DNA of 22,082 bases, from NCBI GenBank assembly GCA_003105285.1, contig PQAN01000117.1, positions 1 to 22,082 of the forward strand. Direction: 5' to 3'. Shown here in pieces: positions 13,286 to 21,484 of the stretch. Source of the stretch: Methylocystaceae bacterium. Lineage in GTDB: Bacteria > Pseudomonadota > Alphaproteobacteria > Rhizobiales > Beijerinckiaceae. The position numbers and the translations under genes are program-made. Under the pieces are notes generated by a model. The model searched no databases and was not told the DNA's origin. It saw nothing but the letters and a program-made list of their open reading frames with translations. The first letter of the stretch is position 1, and each line of letters opens with the position of its first letter.

Positions 13286-15304
13286 ATGACCGACACCATC
13301 GAAACGACCGCCACGGTTTTCGAAGCTTCCGCGATTGAGAACGGCGCGGTGCTGTTCGTGCCGCTGAATAAGTTGAAGAAGTCGCCCCGCAACGCCCGCA
13401 AGACCCCGCACAGCGAAGCCCATATCGAGGCGCTGGCGGCCAGCATCGCCGCCAAGGGAATGCTGCAAAATCTGGTGGTGGAGCCGGAGACGGACGCGGA
13501 GGGCGAACCGACCGGCTTCTATCTCGTCACCATCGGCGAAGGCCGCAGGCTGGCGCAGTTGCTGCGCGTAAAGCGCAAGCAGATCAAGAAGACGGAAGCC
13601 ATCCGCTGCGTCCTGGATACCGAGAACGATGCGACAGAGATAAGCCTCGACGAAAACGTCACCCGCGAGGCGATGCACCCCGCCGACCAGTTCGAGCGCT
13701 TCCGCGAACTGGCTGAAAATCGCGGGTGGGGGGCGGAGGAAATCGCCGCCCGGTTCGGCGTCTCCGCCCATGTCGTCAGACAGCGGCTCCGCCTTGGTGC
13801 CGTCAGCCCGAAGCTGATGCAGGTCTATCGGGATGGCGGCTTGTCGCTGGATCAGTTGATGGCCTTCGCGATTACCGAGGACCATGACCGGCAGGTGCAG
13901 GTCTACGAGAACCTGTCGTGGAACCGCGACCCATCAACCATCCGGCGCGATCTGACTAGGATGAATGTCGCGGCGGCCGACCGTCGCGCGATCTTCGTTG
14001 GGGCGGACGCTTATGCCGAGGCAGGCGGCACCATCATCCGCGACCTCTTCACCGAGGATCGCGGCGGCTACTTCGAGGATGCCGCGCTGCTGGACCGGCT
14101 TGTTATCGACAAGCTGGAAAGGATCGCCGCCGAGATACAGGCATTGGAGGGGTGGAAGTGGACCGCCGTTCACATCGACTTCCCCCACGCGCATGGGATG
14201 CGCCGCAGCTATCCGCATCCGGTGCACCTGTCGGCGGACGATGGCGCCGCTTTTGGCACCGCGCAGGAAGAGTACAATCGCCTGTCGTCGGAATATGAAG
14301 GCTATGAGGAATTGCCGGACGAGGCGGACCGGCGGTTCGGCGAGCTTGAAGCGGAGATCGAACGGATCGACGCCAAGCGTCACGCCTATGACGCCGGCGA
14401 GATCGCGCGCGGTGGCGTGTTCGTCATCCTGAACCATGACGGCACGGCCCGTATTGAACGCGGCTTAATCCGCGCCGAAGACGAGGCCCCGAAATCGACG
14501 GATGTGGAGGGGGCCACAGTCACGGAGGATGGCGAAATCGTCGGGGACGAGGGAAGCGGCGAGGCTGCCGAACCACAGCCGGACGACGAGGAGGCCGAGG
14601 ATGCGGGGAAGCCGCTATCGGACCTTCTCATCCGCGATCTGACCGCCCATCGCACCCTGAGTCTGCGCCTCGCCCTTGGCGAGCAGCCGGACATGGCGCT
14701 TGTCGCCGTGGCTCATGCGCTGGCGGCGCAGACCTTCTATCGCGGCGGGGAAGCGTCGTGCCTCGAAATCCGGTTGACCAGCGCTTCTCTTGCCTCCCAC
14801 GCGGACGGGGTTGCGGATACGCCTGCTGCGAAGGCGCTGGCGGATCGTCATGCCGGATGGGCGTCGGACATGCCGCGCGATGTGGCGGACCTTTGGGCTT
14901 TCGTCGCCGGTCTGGACCATGCAAGCCTGATGGCCTTGCTTGCCCATTGCGCCGCGCTGACCGTCAATGCCGTTCGGGTCCCGTGGGAGCAGAAGCCCAA
15001 TGCCCGTGCGACGGCGGAAAAACTGGCGAGTGCGGTGACGCTGGACATGGCGGCACAATGGACCGCGACCGTGCAGAGCTATCTCGGACGCGTGACCAAG
15101 GTGCATATCCTCAACGCCGTGCGGGAAGCGGTCGGCCATGACGCTGCCGAACGGATCACGGGCTTGAAGAAGCCGGAAATGGCGCAGGCTGCTGAACAGC
15201 TTCTCGCCGGAACCGGTTGGCTGCCGTCCGTGTTGCGCACCGCACGGCCCGTGTCGCGAGACACGGAGTCGGAAGCGGAAGCCTTTGTCCACGCCGCCGA
15301 GTAA
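13286..15304 (+). CDS. ParB/RepB/Spo0J family nuclease-like protein, large form
   Basis: The 672-residue protein has an N-terminal ParB domain. LFVPLNKLKKSPRNARKT (23-40) and HIEALAASIAAKGMLQNLVV precede GEGRR (84-88), in the place of the ParB CTP-binding motif. ENVTREAMHPADQ (124-136) and an HTH (about 149-170, AEEIAARFGVSAHVVRQRLRL) follow. The central part contains an acidic linker, and the C-terminal ~220 residues form a further domain. This long form is typical of alphaproteobacterial plasmids and islands and is distinct from the 300-residue chromosomal ParB. No parA lies nearby, so a role in partition is unproven; regulation or DNA maintenance is also possible. The start ATG 13286 follows the leader repeat. 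Confidence 0.88.
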   Translation: MTDTIETTATVFEASAIENGAVLFVPLNKLKKSPRNARKTPHSEAHIEALAASIAAKGMLQNLVVEPETDAEGEPTGFYLVTIGEGRRLAQLLRVKRKQIKKTEAIRCVLDTENDATEISLDENVTREAMHPADQFERFRELAENRGWGAEEIAARFGVSAHVVRQRLRLGAVSPKLMQVYRDGGLSLDQLMAFAITEDHDRQVQVYENLSWNRDPSTIRRDLTRMNVAAADRRAIFVGADAYAEAGGTIIRDLFTEDRGGYFEDAALLDRLVIDKLERIAAEIQALEGWKWTAVHIDFPHAHGMRRSYPHPVHLSADDGAAFGTAQEEYNRLSSEYEGYEELPDEADRRFGELEAEIERIDAKRHAYDAGEIARGGVFVILNHDGTARIERGLIRAEDEAPKSTDVEGATVTEDGEIVGDEGSGEAAEPQPDDEEAEDAGKPLSDLLIRDLTAHRTLSLRLALGEQPDMALVAVAHALAAQTFYRGGEASCLEIRLTSASLASHADGVADTPAAKALADRHAGWASDMPRDVADLWAFVAGLDHASLMALLAHCAALTVNAVRVPWEQKPNARATAEKLASAVTLDMAAQWTATVQSYLGRVTKVHILNAVREAVGHDAAERITGLKKPEMAQAAEQLLAGTGWLPSVLRTARPVSRDTESEAEAFVHAAE

Positions 15305-15311
15305 GGATTTG

Positions 15312-15335
15312 CCGGGATCGCGCAAGCGGTCCCGG
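15312..15335 (+). terminator. Terminator-like hairpin after the ParB-like gene
   Basis: CCGGGATCG pairs with CGGTCCCGG (one G-T pair) around a six-base loop and is followed by TCTTT. It starts seven bases after the stop codon. Confidence 0.6.
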
Positions 15336-15458
15336 TCTTTCCCGCTGTTACTTGGAAAAATCACCGTCGTGCTTGGTCCAGGTCTCCGGCTCCCACCTGA
15401 TGGGCGGCACCGCCGCCGGCCTGTCGGCGTCGGTGCGATTGCTCGTCAGCGCGAGGTG

Positions 15459-15989
15459 TTAGGCCATCAGAGACGACAGCACGAAATCGGCACGCGCCGT
15501 CACAGACACCTTTGGCAGCGGCAGCACTTCGTACCCCAAGGCCGGGTACGTCTTCGCAAGGTGCTCATACTCTGTGACGGCGGCGTCCAAGCCGTGCTTG
15601 CGATCCGCATCAGTCGCGTAAATTTCCGGCCATGGCGGCGCCAAGAACATCCGGGGATGATAACGGTGCTCTGTACAGAACCGGTGCAAGGCAGGTTCCC
15701 CAGTCAAAGCCTCCAGCGCGGACGCCGCATCGATAAGGCCGCGATCGAAGAACACCCAACCATCATGGTCCGCAGCAGCCGTGCGATCCACCAACGCCAT
15801 CTCGATCGCGCGGTGCAGAAAGGCCGCGAGGTCGACCCAAGGCAGAGCCGTCCCGCCCCGTGCCGTTTCTTCGGCTATAATACGACGACCGGGCTCCTCA
15901 ACAACCGCATGACCTCGCGCCTTCAGTTCGGCGAGCAGGGTCGATTTTCCGCCGCCCGAACAGCCGGAAATCACAACAAGTCCACGCAT
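15459..15989 (-). CDS. P-loop ATPase/kinase-like protein (AAA_28-type)
   Basis: The 176-residue protein begins with a nucleotide-binding strand and Walker A loop, VISGCSGGGKSTLL (residues ~6-19). It later has WVFFDRGLIDA, where the DR pair follows a hydrophobic strand as in small nucleoside or metabolite kinases, and then PPWPEIYATDADRKHG, a lid-like segment. This pattern matches the 'predicted ATPase/kinase' AAA_28 family of about 175-190 residues. The substrate is unknown. ATG 15989 is chosen; a TTG one codon earlier is also possible. It may be co-transcribed with the SRPBCC-like gene 73 bases upstream. Probably cargo. Confidence 0.85.
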   Translation of the reverse strand: MRGLVVISGCSGGGKSTLLAELKARGHAVVEEPGRRIIAEETARGGTALPWVDLAAFLHRAIEMALVDRTAAADHDGWVFFDRGLIDAASALEALTGEPALHRFCTEHRYHPRMFLAPPWPEIYATDADRKHGLDAAVTEYEHLAKTYPALGYEVLPLPKVSVTARADFVLSSLMA

Positions 15990-16062
15990 CAAAATGCTTT
16001 TCCCTTTCTTCAGAAAACAATCGCCTGCTGTAATCGGAGTTGGTCGGCACTGACGCTACTGC

Positions 16063-16677
16063 CTATGAATGCAACTCGCCTCGCTCGCTCGCTTTCCTGA
16101 CCGACGAGAGAATCCGTCGACGCAAAAGGCCGCTGACAGGACGGATCAGAAGCCAGTAGGGCGTGAACTTCAGACGGGCCGCACGGTTCGCGCAATGGAC
16201 ACGCGTTTCTGTGACGAGTCGCGTTCGGTCCTCCGGATCGCGATTGACCGTGAACGCGAGCACAAGCTTGGCAACATCATCTGCATCGACAGCCAGAAAG
16301 GCAGCGCCATCTGCGACCGAAACAAGCCCGTAATTCGGCTTCCAGAATTGTCCAACCAGCCCATAGATGATCGATGTTTCGTCCCGACCCAGCAGCGTGA
16401 AATCATCGATGCCGAATGACGCTCGCTGATGGTCCGGCTTACCGAAGAGCCGCATCGGCAGTTCACGAAGTCCGATCATAGCGCGGAAAAGCGGGTCGGT
16501 CTCCGGTCGATAGGCGGCGACCGCATCGAGCACGCGAGCGGGAGGCGCGGCAATGGCGCAGGCGTGCCGCTCGCTGAATTGGTGCGTTGGCAGGAAATGC
16601 TCGATCAAAGCCAATTCTCGGTCCTTACTCCCGGCGTCCGGGGTGAATTCGCCTATGTTGCTCCAGACGACATTCAT
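16063..16677 (-). CDS. SRPBCC-like hypothetical protein
   Basis: The 204-residue protein has no motif that gives a function. Its pattern of alternating strands (FTLLGRDETSIIYGLVGQFW, AAFLAVDADDVAKLVLAFTV, RTRLVTETRVHC) closing with a long C-terminal helix (FTPYWLLIRPVSGLLRRRIL) suggests the helix-grip SRPBCC fold used for hydrophobic ligands. This is a weak, fold-level reading. ATG 16677 has AGGA too close upstream, so the start is uncertain. The ATPase gene follows on the same strand. Confidence 0.6.
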   Translation of the reverse strand: MNVVWSNIGEFTPDAGSKDRELALIEHFLPTHQFSERHACAIAAPPARVLDAVAAYRPETDPLFRAMIGLRELPMRLFGKPDHQRASFGIDDFTLLGRDETSIIYGLVGQFWKPNYGLVSVADGAAFLAVDADDVAKLVLAFTVNRDPEDRTRLVTETRVHCANRAARLKFTPYWLLIRPVSGLLRRRILSSVRKASERGELHS

Positions 16678-17181
16678 TTCCTAGCCGCGTGCGTGACCAT
16701 CGATCTGCCTACCGTTGCGCCACATAGCGGTCTCGCTCGTTCCAGTTTCCCCCGGAACGACTCCGCAAACCGCCGGCTCGTTGTCCGCGAAGGACAGCAC
16801 TTCAGTCGCTTTTCTCCAAGGCGCGATAGAGGCTGATCGTTCGGAAATGGGTCAACTATGCCGGTGGTCCTGTTTCCCGATCTCATTGCTCAAAGGCGGC
16901 CGGGTTGCATCCTTGCATCTTCATCGTTCTGTCGAGCCACACCTACGGCGTCCTCGAATGGATTGGGTCTGACCGAAGACCGGCTGCGCCTCGATCGTCT
17001 TCCCGCAACGTCCGTCGCCAGCTTTTTTCCGCCGCCTTCGGCTTTGCATCGCGAGGCAAAAAAGCCGTCGCCGGCCGCCTTTCACTTCGTTTCAGCCCTC
17101 CGGGTGCGGGGCCGATCGTCCCCGGTCGCACGACCACCATCGAGGTCGCGATAGGCCGGCCCGAAGAACGGAGACACGACA
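16678..17181. other. 504-base stretch without a convincing gene
   Basis: Between the leftward SRPBCC-like gene and the rightward DUF736 gene, no open frame shows a family resemblance. There is an imperfect inverted repeat of GCTTTTTT and AAAAAAGC (about 17022-17070). The promoter of DUF736 presumably lies at the right end. Confidence 0.5.
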
Positions 17182-17499
17182 ATGGCGACCATTGGCACCT
17201 TCACCAAGAACGACAGCGGCGCGGGCTTCACCGGCGCGGTCAAGACCCTGACCCTCAACGTCAAGGCCAAGTTCGTCCCCACCGAGGGCGATAGCGAGCG
17301 TGGCCCGGACTATCGGATCCTCGCCGGCACCACCGAGTTCGGTGCGGCCTGGAAAAAGACCGCCCGCGAGACCGGCCGCGACTACCTCTCGGTCAAGCTG
17401 GACGATCCGAGCTTCCCGGCTCCGATCTACGCCAGTCTGGTCGAGGACGAGGGCGGCGAAGCACACAATCTCATCTGGTCCCGCCGCACTGGCGACTGA
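17182..17499 (+). CDS. DUF736 family protein
   Basis: The 105-residue protein matches DUF736 throughout. It begins MATIGTFTKNDSGAGFTGAV, continues VKTLTLNVKAKFVP and GPDYRILAGTTEFGAAWKKT, and ends with YLSVKLDDPSFPAPIYASLV. The family is a marker of alphaproteobacterial plasmids and integrative elements and has no established function. GGAG lies eight bases before ATG 17182. A strong hairpin follows, so it is probably a single-gene unit. Confidence 0.93.
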   Translation: MATIGTFTKNDSGAGFTGAVKTLTLNVKAKFVPTEGDSERGPDYRILAGTTEFGAAWKKTARETGRDYLSVKLDDPSFPAPIYASLVEDEGGEAHNLIWSRRTGD

Positions 17500-17511
17500 G
17501 GCCGAACACCT

Positions 17512-17541
17512 CCGAAGCCCCGCTCTCACGCGGGGCTTCGG
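17512..17541 (+). terminator. Strong hairpin terminator after DUF736
   Basis: CCGAAGCCCCGC and GCGGGGCTTCGG form a perfect 12-bp stem with a six-base loop, followed by TCTGCTTCT. It begins 12 bases after the DUF736 stop. Confidence 0.8.
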
Positions 17542-17649
17542 TCTGCTTCTAGTTCCGGCACCCGCCGTCTTCATGATAAATAGGGCGAGAAACAACAGAC
17601 GATACAGTCTTCTTCCTGAAGATGTATTGAACAGACGAAGGACCGAGCA

Positions 17650-18681
17650 ATGGACGCCGCCGAAACCATCTCGTTTGAAATCCTGGAAGACGGCGGCGTC
17701 TTCCATCATGGCGACCGATACGATGAGATCGTCGATGAGTTCGACGCGGCAATGGATGCGCGCAATAGTGGACGCCTGAGTGAAACAAAATACGTTTCGA
17801 GCTTGAAATCTCTAGTCGAACGCCGACCGGAATTCATCGACGGTCACGCACATCTAGGATTTGCGCTGATGGACCAGGGAAAGCCGAAGCTAGCGTTGCA
17901 GGCCTGCCGACGCGGCTACGAGGTCGGTGAGCGTGCCATCCCGGCCGGATTCTCAGGCGTCATCGAATGGGGCTTTCTTGAAAACCGGCCGTTCCTGCGG
18001 GCCGCGCAGGGCGCGCTTCTCTGCCACCTACGACTCGGCCAGCACCGGGAAGCCTTGGCGATGATGGAGAAGGTGCTGCGCTGGAACCCGAACGACAATC
18101 AGGGCCTGCGCTTCATCATCGGATCGGAGTATCTGCGGGCTGGCGATTACGCCAAGGCCGCCTCAATTTTCCGCGACGAAGCCGGAAGCTATCCTCCCTA
18201 TCACTATGAGGCGGGGCTGCTTCATCTGTTGAAGGGAGACCGGATTGCTGCCGCGACCAACCTGCGCCGGGGCTTCGCTGCGAATGTCTATGTCGCGGAG
18301 ATGCTATGCGGCAATCCCGATCCGATGGCGCTCGCCATCTGGCACGGCTCGAACCTCGCCGAGGCCGAGACGGCGCACGAGTACCTTGATCACTGCGCCA
18401 ATCTCTGGCGCAAGGCGCCGGACGCCATCTCGTTTCTGCACTGGCTTTTCAACCATCCGAAGGTCTTGGTCGAGCGCGCCAGCGTGATGGCATGCAAGGA
18501 GGCCTTGCGCTGGGAACACGATCCGATTCAGCGTCGGAAGCTGATTGACGCCGAGGAGGTCGCTCTCGCTGCTATCGATGATCGTCTCTCCAAGGAGATC
18601 GTCGTCGAACGTGCGGATCGTGACGGGCGGATGGTCGCTCCGTGGCTTCATGCACAATCGCGGCGGCGCCTCCGGTCCTAG
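17650..18681 (+). CDS. Tetratricopeptide-repeat (TPR) protein
   Basis: The predicted 343-residue soluble protein contains TPR-like helical pairs. Examples are EFIDGHAHLGFALMDQGKPK then LALQACRRGYEVG; RAAQGALLCHLRLGQHREAL then MMEKVLRWNPNDNQG; and IIGSEYLRAGDYAKAASIFRDEAG. TPRs bind proteins, and nothing shows which partner. AAGGA lies seven bases before ATG 17650. The C-terminus (WLHAQSRRRLRS) is basic. No signal peptide or membrane segment is seen. It stands alone between the DUF736 terminator and the leader repeat of DUF932, so it may be cargo with its own promoter. Confidence 0.85.
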   Translation: MDAAETISFEILEDGGVFHHGDRYDEIVDEFDAAMDARNSGRLSETKYVSSLKSLVERRPEFIDGHAHLGFALMDQGKPKLALQACRRGYEVGERAIPAGFSGVIEWGFLENRPFLRAAQGALLCHLRLGQHREALAMMEKVLRWNPNDNQGLRFIIGSEYLRAGDYAKAASIFRDEAGSYPPYHYEAGLLHLLKGDRIAAATNLRRGFAANVYVAEMLCGNPDPMALAIWHGSNLAEAETAHEYLDHCANLWRKAPDAISFLHWLFNHPKVLVERASVMACKEALRWEHDPIQRRKLIDAEEVALAAIDDRLSKEIVVERADRDGRMVAPWLHAQSRRRLRS

Positions 18682-18803
18682 CGGGATCAGGATTTACTGC
18701 TTTCCGGCATTGCGACATTGCGCATTTTGATCTGGTCTGGTGATCGGCATCCGCCTGCACTCTTGCCGGGCGGGTTTGGCTAAGGGCTCCGCCCCCGCGC
18801 TGT

Positions 18804-18968
18804 GCAAGGGATCGCTGGCGCTCGTCCGGGTCGGTATCCCCGGCCTTCCTCCATTTCATTGCGTGCAGGCCGGGCGATCCCCCTCCGACCCGGCCGCCCT
18901 TGCACCTTGCTACCCCGGTCTCGGCGACGGCCAGGGTTGCAGCGCAGCGCTGCGCTCCAACCCAAGCC
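18804..18968 (+). repeat. Leader repeat copy B, upstream of the DUF932 gene
   Basis: This is the second copy of the leader at 13073-13271. The final ~105 bases are nearly identical. It ends 14 bases before the DUF932 start and fills most of the 301-base gap after the TPR gene. Confidence 0.85.
18935..18962. promoter_or_regulatory. 28-base palindrome in leader repeat B
   Basis: GGTTG, AGCGCAGCGCTGCGCT (18941-18956) and CAACC are identical to the copy at 13238-13265, at the same distance from the next gene. Confidence 0.6.
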
Positions 18969-18982
18969 CACGGAGACAGGTC

Positions 18983-19825
18983 ATGTATCACCATCTCGCC
19001 ACCCGGTTCGGCCGCAACTCTCACCAGATCAGCGGACGCGAAGCCCTCGACAACGAAGCTCTTTTTCGTCACGTCCCCTCAGTGTTCGCTCGCGAAGCGC
19101 ATGATAGCCGGTCGGAGCGTTACGTTTACGTCCCCACCATCGAGATCGTGGAAGGATTGCGCCGGGAGGGATGGTTCCCGTTCTTCGCGGTGCAATCGGT
19201 GCCGCGCGACGGCAGCCGCCACGGCCATGCCAAGCACATGCTGCGCCTGCGCCGTGATGACGGCATCGGCAAGCCGGAAGCGGCGGAAGTCATCATCGTC
19301 AACAGTCATGACGGGACCAGCGCCTATCAGATGTTCGCCGGGGTGCTCCGCTTCGTCTGCACTAACAGCATGATTGCGGGAGAGAGGTTCGAGGAAGTCC
19401 GCGTGCCCCACAAGGGTGGCATCCAGGACCAGATCATCGAGGGCGTCTACACTGTCGCGCACGACTTTCCGCGCCTGATCGATGCGACCGAGATCATGAA
19501 GGACACGCGACTCTCACGGGACGAACAGCAGGTGTTGGCCGAGGCGAGCCTTGTCGCGCGCTATGGCGAGGAGGAAAGCCCGGTTCGCCCGGATCAGATC
19601 ATCGCTCCGCGCCGCGGCGACGACGCCGGGCAAAGCCTGTGGCAGACGTTCAACGTCATTCAGGAAAACCTCATCCGGGGTGGGCTGGATGGACGACGGC
19701 AGACTGCGGATGGACGTATCCGCCGCAGCACGACGCGGCCCATCAACGGCATCGACCAAAATGTCGGGCTGAACCGCGCTCTCTGGACGCTGGCAGAGGG
19801 AATGCAGCGGTTGAAGAAGGCCTGA
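18983..19825 (+). CDS. DUF932 phage/plasmid-like protein
   Basis: The 280-residue protein matches DUF932. Recognisable blocks are YVYVPTIEIVEGLRREGWFP, AKHMLRLRR, VIIVNSHDGTSAYQMFAGVL followed by RFVCTNSMIAG, the HKGGI segment, and the C-terminal NVIQENLIRGGL and LNRALWTLAEGMQ. DUF932 proteins occur in plasmids, phages and integrative elements and are often distantly related to plasmid replication or recombination proteins; no activity is established for this type. ATG 18983 is the start, because the frame upstream reads through the leader repeat. Sharing this leader with the ParB-like gene suggests common control. Confidence 0.9.
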   Translation: MYHHLATRFGRNSHQISGREALDNEALFRHVPSVFAREAHDSRSERYVYVPTIEIVEGLRREGWFPFFAVQSVPRDGSRHGHAKHMLRLRRDDGIGKPEAAEVIIVNSHDGTSAYQMFAGVLRFVCTNSMIAGERFEEVRVPHKGGIQDQIIEGVYTVAHDFPRLIDATEIMKDTRLSRDEQQVLAEASLVARYGEEESPVRPDQIIAPRRGDDAGQSLWQTFNVIQENLIRGGLDGRRQTADGRIRRSTTRPINGIDQNVGLNRALWTLAEGMQRLKKA

Positions 19826-19830
19826 GACCT

Positions 19831-19870
19831 GCAAAGCCGTGGAGCCGGAAACCCGGCTCCACGGCTTTGC
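19831..19870 (+). terminator. Perfect 18-bp hairpin after DUF932
   Basis: An 18-base arm starting GCAAAGCCGTGG pairs perfectly with its inverse around an AAAC loop. It starts five bases after the stop codon and has no U tract. It probably acts with the next hairpin. Confidence 0.75.
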
Positions 19871-19893
19871 GCAGAATCGTCAATCAGATTTCG

Positions 19894-19919
19894 CGCCGAT
19901 CCGTCTTTACGGATCGGCG
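19894..19919 (+). terminator. Second hairpin terminator after DUF932
   Basis: CGCCGATCCGT and ACGGATCGGCG form a perfect 11-bp stem with a CTTT loop, followed by GGTTTCT. A third, shorter stem (GCCGGGC/GCCCGGC) lies at 19950-19966. Confidence 0.7.
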
Positions 19920-20121
19920 GGTTTCTGCCGGCCAGACGAAACGCCGCTCGCCGGGCATGGCCCGGCTCGCGAAGGAACCTCAAAAACGATCCGAATTATC
20001 TTCAAATATTGATCGTCCAACGCGATCAACATATCGGCCAACAGTGGCTTCAACGTGAGCCTCGTATCGCGAACAGTTCCTCTTTCCAGCAACGCATAAA
20101 TGCTGGACGAGAGGTGACGCC

Positions 20122-20500
20122 ATGCCGAATACAGATTGGCGCTCGCCGGCCGCCTATACGCATGCCAAGAGCATTTCTGCCGCCGGCTTTGCCTGGGAGT
20201 ATCTTCGTCGCGATGACGATTATCGCCGCGACTTCCATCGCGTGATGCGAATGCCTCATCTTGACGGCGATGCGCAGACGGCGTTCTCGGAACGCTGGGG
20301 GTTGCGATTTCCCGACACACCCGGCTCTTTCCGCCGATCGGGCCGCACTGTTCTGGATGCCGTCGCTGCTGCCTGACATCTTTGAGCTGCGGCCGTCACC
20401 GTCATTGACCGATGGCCCTGCCGCGATGCCGATCGATTTGCTAGCGCTCTCGGGTCTCGACATGCGACGTGATGACGACAAACGCGATCATGGCCTTTGG
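20122..20500 (+). pseudogene. DUF6499/DUF2285-type regulator, frameshifted and truncated
   Basis: The gene begins MPNTDWRSPAAYTHAKSISA and continues GFAWEYLRRDDDYRRDFHRV, the DUF6499 signature found at the N-terminus of small transcriptional regulators next to transfer genes in rhizobial islands. The original frame stops at 20376. The expected continuation (ALSADRAALFWMPSLLPDIFEL) is in the next frame, so a frameshift lies near 20322. Homology ends near 20500, so most of the expected C-terminal DUF2285 HTH region is missing. The remnant is joined directly to a trbB fragment. Confidence 0.75.
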
Positions 20501-20505
20501 CGTGA

Positions 20506-20795
20506 ACGGATGGGCGCATCTGGATCGACCGGCTTTCCGAAGGACTGTCGGACACCGGCGAGCATCTGTCGCCGGCAGATGGCGAGCGCATCGTGCGCCT
20601 GGTCGCGCACCATGTCGGTGCTGAGGTGCATGCGGGTGCTCCGCGCGTCTCTGCCGAACTGCCGGAAACGGGAGAGCGGTTCGAGGGGCTGTTGCCGCCC
20701 GTCGTCGCAGCGCCTGCCTTCGCCATCCGCAAACCAGCCGTTGCCGTGTTCACGCTCGATGATTACGTTGCGGCCGGGATTATGTCGGCGGGACA
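20506..20795 (+). pseudogene. trbB: 5' remnant of conjugal transfer ATPase gene trbB
   Basis: The frame gives DGRIWIDRLSEGLSDTGEHL, then ERIVRLVAHHVGAEVHAGAP, RVSAELPETGERFEGLLPPV and VFTLDDYVAAGIMSA. This is the N-terminal domain of TrbB, the VirB11-like ATPase of conjugation pores. A stop codon lies at 20503-20505 just before it, so there is no natural start. Homology ends before the NILV and GGTGSGKT P-loop, and the ATPase domain is missing. It therefore cannot work and shows that the trb operon has been lost by deletion. Confidence 0.8.
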
Positions 20796-20878
20796 GAGCG
20801 GCCTTCCGGTGCGGAAACTGGAGCTTCGGTCACAGGACGGACGGGTTCTGGGGCCCGAAGATACTGTCGTCCGTCCAC

Positions 20879-21190
20879 GGTGGCGACCTGCATCCTGAGA
20901 TCGCCGCGCGGTCGCGCGACCGCCTTGTCGAGAGGGTGCTGCCGAGCGCGTTTACCGGAACCGATATCGAGGAATGACTACGCACCAACGCGGTCGATAC
21001 GGTGACGGTGGCGGGACCCACAACTGCATTCTCTCAACCATCGTCCACGCCCTGCACATAGGCTTCTCGGCCGAGTTTCTATCGGACGTGGCGGGGGTCG
21101 CTCCCTACGCCAATAGCGCCGGCTATACGATTGCCGAACACTTCCATTCGTGCTTCGGGCCATTTTGTTCAGCCCATGCAGCACGACTTC
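20879..21190 (+). pseudogene. 3' remnant of an isochorismatase-like cysteine hydrolase gene
   Basis: LHPEIAARSRDRLVERVLPS followed by AFTGTDIEE is the middle of an isochorismatase-family hydrolase. A TGA at 20975-20977 stands where a tryptophan is expected (E-E-stop-LRTNAVDTVTVAG). A frameshift near 21015 then leads to THNCILSTIVHALHIGFSAE, FLSDVAGVAPYANSAGY in another frame, including the catalytic cysteine of the THNC motif. The N-terminal half with the catalytic Asp and Lys is missing. The bases between the trbB end and this remnant (20796-20878) are not recognised. Confidence 0.75.
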
Positions 21191-21271
21191 GGGCACCCTT
21201 CCGGTGAAAGGTGCATCACTTTGTTGAAGTCTGATGCGCGAGCCGGTAGGTTGGTACGAGGAACCGTGGGG

Positions 21272-21484
21272 ATGGAAATGAACGAGCGTCCGCGCAAGGC
21301 AACGCGACTGACCGTGAGTCTGGAAGAACAAGATTATCAGACTCTGTGCCAGATCGCGTTATCGAGGGACGCTTCGGTTTCGTGGGTCATCCGCCAAGCG
21401 ATCCGACAATTCATCGAAAGCTCGTCCGAAGCCCGTGGCCCATCGTCTGTGTCTAGGCCCCCTCGGAAGGGTGGTGAGGCATGA
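21272..21484 (+). CDS. Ribbon-helix-helix (CopG/Arc-type) DNA-binding protein
   Basis: This predicted 70-residue protein has a clear ribbon-helix-helix: the strand TRLTVSLEE, helix QDYQTLCQIALSRD, turn and helix SVSWVIRQAIRQFIES. Such proteins bind DNA as dimers and usually repress their own operon. The start is ATG 21272 or ATG 21278; the longer frame to 21131 runs over the isochorismatase remnant. Its stop overlaps the start of the next gene (ATGA), so the two are co-translated, and it is probably the regulator of that gene. Confidence 0.82.
   Translation: MEMNERPRKATRLTVSLEEQDYQTLCQIALSRDASVSWVIRQAIRQFIESSSEARGPSSVSRPPRKGGEA

Noticed and set aside
12578..13885. 435-codon open frame on the minus strand
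   Set aside because: It runs across DUF4260, the leader repeat and the ParB gene in antisense; its arginine-rich composition shows no domain.
20261..20977. 238-codon plus-strand frame as an intact protein
   Set aside because: It links parts of two unrelated broken genes (regulator tail and hydrolase) through out-of-frame trbB sequence, so it is a chance fusion.
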